Shown here piece by piece: positions 18,965 through 30,272 of a stretch of 57,995 nucleotides of DNA; within the stretch, counting starts at the first letter, position 1, and every line of letters starts with the position of its first letter. Made by a program: the position numbers and the translations under genes. The notes beneath the pieces are model-generated. The model had not been told where the DNA came from. It was given only the letters and a program-made list of their open reading frames with translations, and ran no database searches. Origin of the DNA: Brevundimonas sp. Its GTDB lineage: Bacteria; Pseudomonadota; Alphaproteobacteria; Caulobacterales; Caulobacteraceae. The stretch lies in assembly GCF_003248455.1 (NCBI RefSeq), contig NZ_QFNM01000016.1:1-57995 (forward strand), read 5' to 3'.

Positions 18965-18980
18965 TTTGGGGGATACAAAC
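18965..18980 (+). promoter_or_regulatory. leader and ribosome binding site of the TonB receptor gene
   Basis: TTTGGGGGATACAAAC lies directly before the TTG at 18981. The GGGGGA core (18968-18973) is 7 bases from that TTG, and this decides the start. The 157-base gap upstream is noticeably more AT-rich than the rest of the window, and probably holds the promoter, although I cannot point to a convincing -35/-10 pair. Confidence 0.65.
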
Positions 18981-21900
18981 TTGCACCGTCACCATCATCG
19001 TCGTTCCGCCCTTCTCGTGACCTCGGCCCTGGCGGCCGGGATCGCCTTTCCCGCCTTCGCCCAGCAGGCTGACGTGGCGCAGGAGGTGGACGAGATCGTC
19101 GTCACCGGCTCGCGCATCGCCGTCGCGGCCGAGAACGCCCAGCAGCCGCTGCAGCTGATCACGGCCGAGGCCTTCGATTCGGTCGGCGCCACCAACGTCG
19201 CCGACGTGCTGGACCGCGCGCCGGCCCTGCTGGCGTCCGAAAGCCGGGCCCAGGCGGACGGCACCTCCGTGACCCTGAACCTGCGCGGCCTGGGCTCCAA
19301 CCGCACCCTGGTTCTGGTCGACGGGAAGCGCCACGTCGCGGGCGTGCCCGGTTCGGCGGCCGTCGACGTCTCGACCATTCCGTCGGCCCTGGTCGAACGG
19401 GTCGAGGTTCTGACCGGCGGCGCGTCCGCCGTGTACGGCTCGGACGCCGTGACGGGCGTGGTCAACTTCATCATCAACGACGACTTCGTCGGCACCGAAT
19501 TCGAGGGTCAGTACGGCGTGTCGCGTCACGGCGACGGCGAGGAGACCTCACTGTCCTTCACCCACGGCCGCCGCTTCGGGCAGGGCGACAAGGGCCATGT
19601 GGCCTTCTCGATCCAGGCCACGGTCAACGAACCCGTCTTCGCCGGGGACCGCCGCTATCTGGCCAACAACGGCCAGGCCACCGACCAGGCCAACCCGGCC
19701 CGCTACTTCCAGGAAGGCGACCCGCTGCCGGCCGGCGTCTCGCCCTATCAGGCGATCGGCCGCTCCATCCTGCTGACCAGCGGCGCGCCGCGCTACGCCG
19801 GCACGGACCCGTCGCTGCTCGACCGCGCCCGCAACGCGCCGTCGAACGCCATCCTGCCCTACGGCAACTTCCACATCTCCTCGACCGACGGCGTGATCGG
19901 CTGGGATCCCTACGGCATCGGCTACGCCGGCGGCGCCGACGCCAGCGGTTATGACGACTTCATCAACACGCCCGACCTGGACGGCAACGGCGTTCACGAC
20001 TGTCTGCAGAGCTTCGGCGGACGCGGCGGGCCAGGCTGGTTCGTCGGCTGCTGGGTCACGGACCGCAACACCGGCCAGATTCGCCCGTTCCAGGACGGGC
20101 TGATCGCCGGCTCGCAGAACTCGTTCGGCGGCGACGGCGCCGAGATCACCTTCAACGGCGACTCGATCGCGCCCGAGAACCATCAGGTCAACGCCAACCT
20201 GTTCCTCAGCTACGAGGTCTCGCCGCTGTTCAAACCCTATCTGCAGGTCAAGGCGGTCAAGAGCGACGACTACGTCTATGCGCCCTACAGCACCTATGAC
20301 GACTCGATCCGCATCCAGCTGGACAACCCCTTCATCCCGACCGCCATCCGCGAGATCATCGACGCCGAGATCGCGGCCGATCCGGCGGCGGCGGGCGGCC
20401 TGGTCACCCTGTCGCGCGACCACGCCGACCTGGCCGATCCCCTGATCGAGCGCGAGCGCGAGACCATCCGCGTCGTCGGCGGCTTCGAGGGCGAATTCTC
20501 GAACGGCTGGTCCTATGACGTGTCGCTGAACTACGGCCGCACCGAACAGGCCAGCACCTCCTCGGCCCGCCAGGAAGACCGCTTCTTCGCCGCCCTGGAC
20601 GCGGTGATCGACCCGGCGACCGGCCAGGCCACCTGCCGCGTCAATCTGGACCCGACCTCGGTCGCCCTGCCCAGCTCGCTGGGCACCTACTATCCCGGCT
20701 ACGTCACCTTCGACCCGACCGGCGGCGAGTGTCTGCCGTTGAACCTGTTCGGCCAGGGCAACGACAACACCGCAGCCGCCGCCTGGGCCTTCCCGCGCGT
20801 CACCGACCGCGCCGTGATCGAACAGAAGGTGGTCAGCGCCGTCCTCGTCGGCAACAGCGAGCCCTTCTTCAGCCTGCCGGCCGGCCCGATCGGCTTCGCC
20901 GTCGGCGCCGAATACCGCGAGGAGGACAGCGACTATACGCCGGATGCCCTGAACACCCTGTGGGACGCGACGACCAACCCCACCGGCGGCCTGCCCTTCC
21001 GCGGCATCGCCGACGATGCCACGCGCGGCGGCTTCGACGTGAAGGAGGTGTTCGCCGAACTCAGCATCCCGCTGCTGGCCGACCTGCCGTTCGCCGAAAT
21101 CCTGACCGTCAGCGTCGCCGGCCGCTACGCCGACTATTCGACCATCGGCGAGGCCACGACCTGGAAGATCGACGGCGTCTGGGCCCCGATCGAGGACATC
21201 CGCTTCCGCGGCGGCTATTCGGAGGCCATCCGCGCGCCGAACATCGCCGAACTGTATTCGCCCCTGACGTCCCAGGGCTTCCAGCCGAACGATCCGTGCG
21301 ACATCAACTTCATCAACCTGGACCCCGACCGCTACGCCAACTGCCTGGCGTTCGGCGTGCCGGTCGATCAGGCCGGCGGCTGGACCAATCCGGCCACGGC
21401 CCAGTTCTACGGCCAGACCGGCGGCAATCCGAACCTTGCGGAAGAAACGGCCGAGACCTGGACCCTGGGCGTGGTGCTGCGACCGCGCTTCATCCCCGGT
21501 CTGACGGCCACCGTCGACTACTGGAACATCGCCATCGACAACGCCGTGGCCAGCGTCAGCGCTCAGGACATCGTCGACTTCTGCTATGACAGCGACACCG
21601 GCATTGACAATCAGTATTGCGCCCTGGTCGGTCGCGATCTGGATCCGTCGTCCATCTATTACGGCGCGCTGGACTATCTGCTGCAGACCCAGCTGAACTT
21701 CGCCAGCACCGAGGCCGCCGGCTACGACTTCTCGATCAACTACGGCTTCGACCTGGCCTCGCTGGGCCGGCCCGCCTGGGGATCGCTGGACCTGACGCTG
21801 AACGGCACCTACCTGGAAACCAACCAGGACTATCCGTCGCTCAGCGATCCGGATTTCGTCAATCCGGCCCTGGGTCAGGCCAGCTTCCCGGAATGGGCTC

Positions 21901-22190
21901 TGAACGCCAGCGCCCGCTGGAAGCTGGAGCCCTTCACCGTCTACTGGAACACTAGCTATCAGTCGCGCCAGTCGATCGTGGAGATCGAGGATGTCGACCT
22001 CTACACGACCCCCTTCGCCGACGAGGTCTGGATTAGCGACGCCTCGGTGCGCTGGGACATGGACGAGGCGACGACCATCAGCGTCGGCGTCAACAACATC
22101 TTCGAGGAACGGCCCTTCATCAACAGCGTGGCCACCCCGGTGTCCGCGATGGGCCGCTTCTTCTTCGCCCGGATCACCGGCCGGTTCTGA
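18981..22190 (+). CDS. TonB-dependent outer membrane receptor
   Basis: The protein has 1069 residues from the TTG at 18981. A signal peptide (RRSALLVTSALAAGIAFPAFA) is followed by a TonB-box-like EIVVTGSRI and the plug domain: LITAEAFDSVGATNVADVLDR, LNLRGLGSNRTLVLVDGKRHV, VERVEVLTGGASAVYGSDAV. A long 22-strand-type barrel follows, and the chain ends FFFARITGRF with the terminal Phe typical of outer-membrane barrels. Such receptors import siderophores, vitamins or glycans using energy from TonB-ExbB-ExbD. The large size and oxygen-rich loops resemble receptors abundant in Caulobacterales, but the ligand is unknown. No transporter or sigma/anti-sigma pair is adjacent. A strong terminator follows the stop. 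Confidence 0.95.
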   Translation: MHRHHHRRSALLVTSALAAGIAFPAFAQQADVAQEVDEIVVTGSRIAVAAENAQQPLQLITAEAFDSVGATNVADVLDRAPALLASESRAQADGTSVTLNLRGLGSNRTLVLVDGKRHVAGVPGSAAVDVSTIPSALVERVEVLTGGASAVYGSDAVTGVVNFIINDDFVGTEFEGQYGVSRHGDGEETSLSFTHGRRFGQGDKGHVAFSIQATVNEPVFAGDRRYLANNGQATDQANPARYFQEGDPLPAGVSPYQAIGRSILLTSGAPRYAGTDPSLLDRARNAPSNAILPYGNFHISSTDGVIGWDPYGIGYAGGADASGYDDFINTPDLDGNGVHDCLQSFGGRGGPGWFVGCWVTDRNTGQIRPFQDGLIAGSQNSFGGDGAEITFNGDSIAPENHQVNANLFLSYEVSPLFKPYLQVKAVKSDDYVYAPYSTYDDSIRIQLDNPFIPTAIREIIDAEIAADPAAAGGLVTLSRDHADLADPLIERERETIRVVGGFEGEFSNGWSYDVSLNYGRTEQASTSSARQEDRFFAALDAVIDPATGQATCRVNLDPTSVALPSSLGTYYPGYVTFDPTGGECLPLNLFGQGNDNTAAAAWAFPRVTDRAVIEQKVVSAVLVGNSEPFFSLPAGPIGFAVGAEYREEDSDYTPDALNTLWDATTNPTGGLPFRGIADDATRGGFDVKEVFAELSIPLLADLPFAEILTVSVAGRYADYSTIGEATTWKIDGVWAPIEDIRFRGGYSEAIRAPNIAELYSPLTSQGFQPNDPCDINFINLDPDRYANCLAFGVPVDQAGGWTNPATAQFYGQTGGNPNLAEETAETWTLGVVLRPRFIPGLTATVDYWNIAIDNAVASVSAQDIVDFCYDSDTGIDNQYCALVGRDLDPSSIYYGALDYLLQTQLNFASTEAAGYDFSINYGFDLASLGRPAWGSLDLTLNGTYLETNQDYPSLSDPDFVNPALGQASFPEWALNASARWKLEPFTVYWNTSYQSRQSIVEIEDVDLYTTPFADEVWISDASVRWDMDEATTISVGVNNIFEERPFINSVATPVSAMGRFFFARITGRF

Positions 22191-22212
22191 CCCTTTTCGG
22201 GAACCGAGCCCG

Positions 22213-22246
22213 AAAGGCCCCGCGATCGTCGATCGCGGGGCCTTTT
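22213..22246 (+). terminator. strong intrinsic terminator after the TonB receptor gene
   Basis: AAAGGCCCCGCGATC (22213-22227) and its exact reverse complement GATCGCGGGGCCTTT (22231-22245) form a perfect 15-bp stem with a 3-base GTC loop. It ends in a short T run (CCTTTTCG). It begins 22 bases after the receptor stop codon. Confidence 0.9.
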
Positions 22247-22368
22247 CGCTTGCCCCCCTGCCCCGCCTTCTCTAGACGGGCCGCTTAACCGACAACCCGG
22301 CGCGAACCGCCGCACGGCCTCCCCCGCCGGCGGTGATTTTTCGCGCGCGAGAAGGACGACGACGCCCC

Positions 22369-22683
22369 GTGAACGCCTCCGACGCCAGCCATGAAGAACG
22401 CGACGCCATGGTGCGCGCGGCGCTGGCCGAACAGGGCGACAGCGGCGTGACGCCGCGCCACACTTTGTTCTACTTCTATGGCGAGGGCGACCACGGCGAT
22501 CTGAACGAGGTGGCCCGGCGCGCGGGGTTCCTGACGCGCGGCGCAGACGACATGACGGTGCTCGAAACCACCATGGCGGTGGACGAGGCGTCGTTCTCGG
22601 CGACCTCCGCCATGATGCAATCCTGGGCCGCGGCCTTCCAGCTGGACTACGACGGCTGGGAATGCGCGGTCGTGACCCATTAG
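22369..22683 (+). CDS. RraB-like (regulator of ribonuclease E activity B) protein
   Basis: The 104-residue protein contains TPRHTLFYFYGEGDHGDLNEVARRAGFL and later VLETTMAVDEASFSATSAMMQSWAAAFQLDYDGWEC, split here by other residues, in the arrangement seen in RraB/PF06877 proteins. That family includes the small soluble RNase E inhibitor of gamma-proteobacteria. Function in Alphaproteobacteria is less certain. I chose the GTG at 22369, which gives an N-terminus of the right length; the frame continues to another GTG at 22333 with an Arg-rich stretch of low plausibility. It lies 22 bases before carB on the same strand and may be co-transcribed. Confidence 0.75.
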   Translation: MNASDASHEERDAMVRAALAEQGDSGVTPRHTLFYFYGEGDHGDLNEVARRAGFLTRGADDMTVLETTMAVDEASFSATSAMMQSWAAAFQLDYDGWECAVVTH

Positions 22684-22705
22684 CGTTCAATAAGAAGAGG
22701 CTCCC

Positions 22706-26005
<3,300 letters not shown>

Positions 26006-26012
26006 CCTCTTG

Positions 26013-26030
26013 CGGACGGCGCGCCGTCCG
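26013..26030. terminator. perfect 18-bp palindrome after carB, possible terminator
   Basis: CGGACGGCG (26013-26021) is followed immediately by its reverse complement CGCCGTCCG (26022-26030), 8 bases after the carB stop. There is no T run, so termination is uncertain; it forms the first of two hairpins in this 60-base gap. Confidence 0.45.
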
Positions 26031-26037
26031 ATAGCAT

Positions 26038-26058
26038 CCCCGGAACATCGTTCCGGGG
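26038..26058 (+). promoter_or_regulatory. hairpin that covers the ribosome binding site of the 26066 gene
   Basis: CCCCGGAAC (26038-26046), loop ATC and GTTCCGGGG (26050-26058) form a perfect 9-bp stem. The 3' arm ends in GGGG, the only Shine-Dalgarno-like sequence before the ATG at 26066 (spacing 7). If it folds in the mRNA, it would restrict translation of the downstream gene. Confidence 0.55.
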
Positions 26059-26065
26059 AATCGCC

Positions 26066-27280
26066 ATGAGCCTCAAGTCGCTGTCCTTCGCCGCCGTCCT
26101 GCTCGCGACACTCTGCTCATCGCCCGCCCTGGCCCAGATGGGGCCGCCCCAACCCCTCCCGGCCGAGGCCCTGGTCGATCCCGTCGATCCGGCCAAGGCG
26201 GCCTGGCTGCGCGCGCACACGGTGATCGACGGCCCGGTTTCGGGCGGCCTGACCTTCGCCCTGCCCGACCGCTTCTACCGATCGAAACTGATCCTGCTGG
26301 GCGAAAGTCACGGCGTCGCCGCGCCCCAGATTCTGGACTTCGAACTGCTGCGCCACCTGAACGACCGGATCGGCCTGACCGACTATGTGGCCGAGGTCGA
26401 TCCCGTCCAGGGGGACCGACTGAACCACTATCTGGAGACCGGAGACGCAGCCGCGTTGGATCGGGTCTTCGATCACTGGTCCCGGGCGGGCGCCCAATGG
26501 GGCAACACCGCCTTCGAGGACAAGGTGCGCCGCATCCGGTCCCTCAACCAGACCCTGCCGGCCGAACGCCGCATCCGCTTCATTGGCATCGACGCCATTC
26601 AGGACTGGCTCCTGGTCGGCGAATGGCTGACGAGCCAGGGACGCGACGTCGATCTGTCTAGCGCCTCGAACGCCGACAAGGCGCGCGCCGCCCTGGCCGC
26701 GCTCGACGGCCTGGACGGCCCGGCTGTTCCGCGATTGCGGGGCGTGCTGGAGCGGGTGGCCCAGGGCCGTGATCGCGAGTCGGTCATCTTCGAGACCTAC
26801 GCCCAGGCTGTCCGGTCGGGCGAATTGGGCGGGCGGCCGGCCTATGGCCTGTGGGGGATGTTCCACGCCATGCAGGGGCCGGTGAACGGCGCACGGCCCT
26901 TCGCGGCGCGCGTGCGGGAATCCGACCTGCCGACGGCCGACGCCGTGGCCACCCTGGTCGTCCTGTCGCTGGACTCGGCGGTGCAGATTCCCGTGCCGAC
27001 GCCTGAGGGCGTGCAGCGGATGCGCCTGGACAAGTTCAACATCGACGGCCCCTTCGTCATGGTGAGGGGCGCCTCCACCCTGCGCGCCGCGTCCGAGCCG
27101 GGACGGATCACCTTGTTCGACTCTGCCGCGCCCGGCTCGCCCTTGACCGGCGCCGACTTCCTGAAGGTTCAAACCTCGGTCGGTCAGAACTTCGACCTCG
27201 ATCCCGGCGCCGCCCAGGGTCGATACGCCCAGTATCTGGGGGTCTTCCGAAACTCCGACTGGGCGCCGCCGCGCGAATAG
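26066..27280 (+). CDS. secreted EreA/ChaN-like protein (404 aa)
   Basis: The N-terminus MSLKSLSFAAVLLATLCSSPALA is a signal peptide, giving an exported protein. The segment SKLILLGESHGVAAPQILDFELLRHLND with LGESHG resembles the conserved His/Glu motif of erythromycin-esterase-like and ChaN-like proteins. Further family-like features are VAEVDPVQGDRLNHYL, RIRFIGIDAI and GLWGMFHAMQG. These proteins share a fold with a buried Glu/His site; some hydrolyse macrolides, others bind haem, and many have no known role, so I do not assign a reaction. Translation starts at 26066, just after a hairpin that includes the Shine-Dalgarno. It follows carB by 60 bases. Confidence 0.7.
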   Translation: MSLKSLSFAAVLLATLCSSPALAQMGPPQPLPAEALVDPVDPAKAAWLRAHTVIDGPVSGGLTFALPDRFYRSKLILLGESHGVAAPQILDFELLRHLNDRIGLTDYVAEVDPVQGDRLNHYLETGDAAALDRVFDHWSRAGAQWGNTAFEDKVRRIRSLNQTLPAERRIRFIGIDAIQDWLLVGEWLTSQGRDVDLSSASNADKARAALAALDGLDGPAVPRLRGVLERVAQGRDRESVIFETYAQAVRSGELGGRPAYGLWGMFHAMQGPVNGARPFAARVRESDLPTADAVATLVVLSLDSAVQIPVPTPEGVQRMRLDKFNIDGPFVMVRGASTLRAASEPGRITLFDSAAPGSPLTGADFLKVQTSVGQNFDLDPGAAQGRYAQYLGVFRNSDWAPPRE

Positions 27281-27360
27281 CGGACCACGATATCGCCCAT
27301 GTCGTCGCAGTCTAGAACGCGCGGCGGGTTGCAGCGTTAGGTTTGCGAAGGAGAAACATC

Positions 27361-27561
27361 ATGATCCGCAGACACAAGCTCGTCCCGCTCATCGGCGGCC
27401 TTCTGCTGTCCAAGGGCGGCCGTCGCGTCGCCGGGCGTCATGCCGGCAAGCTGGCCCTCGCCACTCTGGCCTACGAGGTGTGGCGCAACCGCCGCCAGGG
27501 CGCCCAGCAGAAGCTCCGCCCCGAGCCCCGCACGCGCTGGAGCGGCAGGGCGCCCCGCTGA
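27361..27561 (+). CDS. small basic hypothetical protein (66 aa)
   Basis: An AAGGAG Shine-Dalgarno lies 8 bases before the ATG at 27361, giving MIRRHKLVPLIGGLLLSKGGRR and then a basic helix (KLALATLAYEVWRNRR) and an Arg/Pro-rich tail. It is very basic, with one modest hydrophobic stretch near the N-terminus that might associate with the membrane. I recognise no family. An upstream frame start at 27343 has no ribosome binding site. It lies between the EreA/ChaN-like gene and a GST gene on the same strand. Confidence 0.6.
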   Translation: MIRRHKLVPLIGGLLLSKGGRRVAGRHAGKLALATLAYEVWRNRRQGAQQKLRPEPRTRWSGRAPR

Positions 27562-27628
27562 TCGGAAAGGCTGACCTGACGTCAGTCGGAAACCGCGTTA
27601 GGATGGGCGCCGAAACGCGGAGATCGCC

Positions 27629-28294
27629 ATGATCAAGGTCCATCACCTGAACGACAGCCGCTCCCAGCGCGTCCTGTGGCTGCTCGAGGAGTTGGGGCTG
27701 GACTACGACGTCGTCCGTTACGAACGCAATCCCGGCAGCCGGCTGGCCCCGCCGGAACTTCTCGCCATCCACCCGCTGGGCAAGTCGCCGGTGATCGAGG
27801 ATGGGGCGATCACGGTCGCCGAGACCGGCGCCGTGGTCGAATATCTTTTGGAGACCTATGGCCAGGGGCGGCTGCGTCCGGCGCCGGGTTCGGAGGAGGC
27901 CCGCCGCTTCACCTATTGGCTGCACTATGCGGAGGGCTCGGCCATGCCGCCGCTGCTGCTCAAGCTGGTGTTCACCATGCTGCCCCGTCGCGCCCCGGCG
28001 CTGATGAGGCCGCTGGTCAAAGGCGTGGCCGCCAAGGCCCTGGCCGGTTTCGTCGATCCGCAGCTGCGCGCCCATGTCGACTTCTGGGAGGCCGAGCTGG
28101 GCCGATCCGACTGGTTCGCGGGGGACCAGTTCACCGCCGCCGACATCATGATGAGCTTCCCGGTCGAGGCGGGGGCCGACCGCGCCTTCGACGCAGAAAC
28201 CAAGCCGCGCCTCAAGGCCTTCCTGGAGCGGATTCACGCCCGACCCGCCTATCGGCGCGCCCTGCAACGGGGTGGCGAATACAGCTATGCGTGA
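27629..28294 (+). CDS. glutathione S-transferase family protein
   Basis: The 221-residue protein begins with a thioredoxin-fold N-terminal domain: IKVHHLNDSRSQRVLWLLEEL carries the glutathione-activating Ser region, and LGKSPVIEDGAITVAETGAVVEYL the cis-Pro (after Ser) and the Glu-Thr/Ser glutathione-binding pair. An all-helical C-terminal domain follows, with the N-capping motif FTAADIMMSFPVE. Such enzymes conjugate glutathione to electrophiles or act as peroxidases or isomerases in the cytoplasm. The beta/plasmid-type sequence suggests a detoxification role, but the substrate is not predictable. Confidence 0.93.
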   Translation: MIKVHHLNDSRSQRVLWLLEELGLDYDVVRYERNPGSRLAPPELLAIHPLGKSPVIEDGAITVAETGAVVEYLLETYGQGRLRPAPGSEEARRFTYWLHYAEGSAMPPLLLKLVFTMLPRRAPALMRPLVKGVAAKALAGFVDPQLRAHVDFWEAELGRSDWFAGDQFTAADIMMSFPVEAGADRAFDAETKPRLKAFLERIHARPAYRRALQRGGEYSYA

Positions 28295-28348
28295 TCGGAA
28301 CGTGATCGGCTGATCGCAACCGGGCGCGGCGCCGGACGTTAACGAACC

Positions 28349-28549
28349 ATGCGCCTTCAAACCATTCAGATCATCGCCGGGCTCGCCGCCGCCGTCGCCT
28401 TCGTCCTGGCCTTCATGGCCGCAGGAGCCGCGCTGGTTTCGGGCTTGTTCATGTTCACCGGCCTGGCCGCGATCGGCTGGCTGGCCTACAGCCTGATCAA
28501 GGGCGTCCTGCGCCGCAATCCCAAGACCGAACCGCCCGCGCGCGCCTGA
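28349..28549 (+). CDS. small two-helix membrane protein (66 aa)
   Basis: The protein is mostly two hydrophobic helices: IIAGLAAAVAFVLAFMAAGA near residues 8-27 and GLFMFTGLAAIGWLAYSLIK near 32-51, the second followed by a basic KGVLRRNPK cytoplasmic tail. That layout suggests both termini inside the cell. No family is recognised. The gene sits 54 bases downstream of the GST gene and 140 bases upstream of greA on the same strand. Small membrane ORFs can be missed or over-called, and I rely on the coherent hydrophobic pattern. Confidence 0.6.
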   Translation: MRLQTIQIIAGLAAAVAFVLAFMAAGAALVSGLFMFTGLAAIGWLAYSLIKGVLRRNPKTEPPARA

Positions 28550-28691
28550 CCGGGTCCGAAACAGGGTGACGGTCTTGATTTAAAGGCGGATCGCCCCTAG
28601 TCTTGATGCCCGGCCGCGCCCGCCCCGCGGCCTTTTGTGTGCCTACTCCGCGTCTTTCCAGTCTCCGGGCGAACAAGAAAATCACGACACA

Positions 28692-29165
28692 ATGGAAAAA
28701 GTGCCGATGACGGCCGAGGGCTATCGCGTCCTCGACGATCAACTGAAGCAATTGAAGTCGGTCGAAAGGCCCAGCGTGATCGCGGCCATTTCCGAGGCCC
28801 GCGAACACGGCGACCTGTCCGAGAACGCCGAATATCACGCGGCCAAGGAACGCCAGGGCTGGATCGAGGGCCAGATCGCCGAGATCGAGGACAAGATCAG
28901 CCGCGCCCAGGTGATCGACGTGTCCAAACTGTCGGGCGACCAGGTCAAGTTCGGCGCCACCGTCACCGTGGTCGACGAGGACACCGAGGAAGAGGCCCGC
29001 TATCAGATCGTCGGCGAACACGAGGCCGATGTGAAGAAGGGCAAGATCTCCATCGCCTCGCCCATCGCCCGCGCGATGATCTCCAAGGAGGTCGGCGACG
29101 TGGTCGAGGTCAACACCCCCGGCGGCGTCAAGGCCTACGAAATCCTCAAGGTCGAGTGGAAATAA
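28692..29165 (+). CDS. greA: transcription elongation factor GreA
   Basis: The 157-residue protein has the size of GreA and its two domains. An N-terminal antiparallel coiled coil begins MEKVPMTAEGYRVLDDQLKQL and carries the acidic tip EHGDLSENAEYHAAKE, whose Asp/Glu pair reaches into the RNA polymerase secondary channel. A C-terminal globular domain ends SKEVGDVVEVNTPGGVKAYEI. GreA stimulates cleavage of backtracked RNA so elongation can resume. The frame is open from 28635, but the ATG at 28692 gives the standard N-terminus. It is followed after 50 bases by an ELM1-like gene on the same strand. Confidence 0.97.
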   Translation: MEKVPMTAEGYRVLDDQLKQLKSVERPSVIAAISEAREHGDLSENAEYHAAKERQGWIEGQIAEIEDKISRAQVIDVSKLSGDQVKFGATVTVVDEDTEEEARYQIVGEHEADVKKGKISIASPIARAMISKEVGDVVEVNTPGGVKAYEILKVEWK

Positions 29166-29183
29166 GCCGCTCGGCGCAAGACC

Positions 29184-29212
29184 TTCCGTCTCCCCCTGCG
29201 GGGGAGGCGGAA
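29184..29212 (+). promoter_or_regulatory. hairpin containing the ribosome binding site of the ELM1-like gene
   Basis: TTCCGTCTCCCCC (29184-29196) and GGGGGAGGCGGAA (29200-29212) pair along 13 positions with one G-T mismatch and a TGC loop. The right arm contains GGGGGAGG, the Shine-Dalgarno of the ATG at 29216. It may be a REP-like element that has become part of the leader, or a terminator for greA. Confidence 0.55.
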
Positions 29213-29215
29213 CAG

Positions 29216-30184
29216 ATGCCCGCCCCCCTTTCCATCTGGGTCGTCTCCGACGGCCGCGCGGGCATCGAGAACCAGGCCCTGGGCCTGGCCGAGGCGGTCC
29301 AGCGCCTGACGCCGGCCGAGATCGCCACCCGACGCATCCGCTGGCGCGCGCCGTTCGACCGCCTGCCCTCCGCGCTGAAGACGCGGGCCATGCTGGCCCC
29401 CTCGGACGCCATCGACGCCCCCTGGCCCGATCTTTGGATCGCGACGGGCCGCGCTGCGCTGCCCCTTTCCACCCGCATCAAGGGCTGGAGCGGCGGTAGG
29501 ACCTTCGTGGTCCAGACCCAGGATCCGCGCTGGGCCAACGCGCGCTACGACATGATCGTGGCCCCCGCCCACGACGGCCTGTCCGGCGACAATGTCTTCG
29601 AGATCACGGGTTCGCCCCACCGCATCACGCCCGACAGGATCGCCCAGGCCGCGCCCGCCTTCGCCGATCGGATCGCCCCCCTGCCCCATCCGCGCGTCGC
29701 CGTGCTGGTGGGCGGAAAATCCAAGACCTTCGACCTGACGCCCGCCCACGCCGCCGACCTGGCCGACCGGATCGCGGCGGCCGTGCGGACGGCGGGCGGC
29801 TCTCTGATGCTGACCTTCTCGCGCCGCACGCCGGATGCGGCCAGGGCGGCGATGACCGCGCGCCTGGCCAAGGTCCCTGGCTGGATCTGGGACGGGACCG
29901 GCGACAACCCCCTGTTCGCCTTCCTGCATTTCGCCGACCATGTCCTGGTGACGGAAGACAGCGCCAACATGGCCGCCGAGGCCGCCTCCACCGGCAAGCC
30001 GGTCCATGTCCTGCCGATGATCCCGCTAAAGCCCGCCGGCAAGTTCGCCCGGCTGCACGACGACCTGCGGTCGCGCGGCGCCGCCCGGCCGTTCGATGGG
30101 ACGCTGGCCGCCTGGACTTACGAACCGCTCGCCGAAACCGACCGCGCCGCCCAGGCCGTGCTGGAGGCGATGCGGGCGCGATAG
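29216..30184 (+). CDS. ELM1/GtrOC1-like family protein (mitochondrial fission ELM1 family)
   Basis: The 322-residue protein resembles the bacterial relatives of plant ELM1 (PF06258). It opens LSIWVVSDGRAGIENQALGLAEA and includes PDLWIATGRAALPLSTRIK, the FVVQTQDPRW block, VAVLVGGKSKTFDLT and a late VTEDSANMAAEAASTGKPVHVL. The last segment resembles the nucleotide-sugar-binding end of GT-B glycosyltransferases, so a glycosyltransferase activity on envelope glycans is plausible but unproven. The ATG at 29216 has a GGAGG motif 9 bases upstream, inside a hairpin. The family is common in Alphaproteobacteria, where its role is unclear. Confidence 0.82.
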   Translation: MPAPLSIWVVSDGRAGIENQALGLAEAVQRLTPAEIATRRIRWRAPFDRLPSALKTRAMLAPSDAIDAPWPDLWIATGRAALPLSTRIKGWSGGRTFVVQTQDPRWANARYDMIVAPAHDGLSGDNVFEITGSPHRITPDRIAQAAPAFADRIAPLPHPRVAVLVGGKSKTFDLTPAHAADLADRIAAAVRTAGGSLMLTFSRRTPDAARAAMTARLAKVPGWIWDGTGDNPLFAFLHFADHVLVTEDSANMAAEAASTGKPVHVLPMIPLKPAGKFARLHDDLRSRGAARPFDGTLAAWTYEPLAETDRAAQAVLEAMRAR

Positions 30185-30272
30185 GTTCGATCGCCCCGCT
30201 CGTCATCCCATCGGCCTGGGCCTCGGACGAGACCGGCATCGCGCAAACGGGAATCACCGCCTAAATAGGGCC

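Noticed and set aside
28637..29215. Long plus-strand frame running through greA into the ELM1-like gene
   Set aside because: The part over greA is a +2 shadow; the real ELM1-like start is ATG 29216 with a GGAGG.
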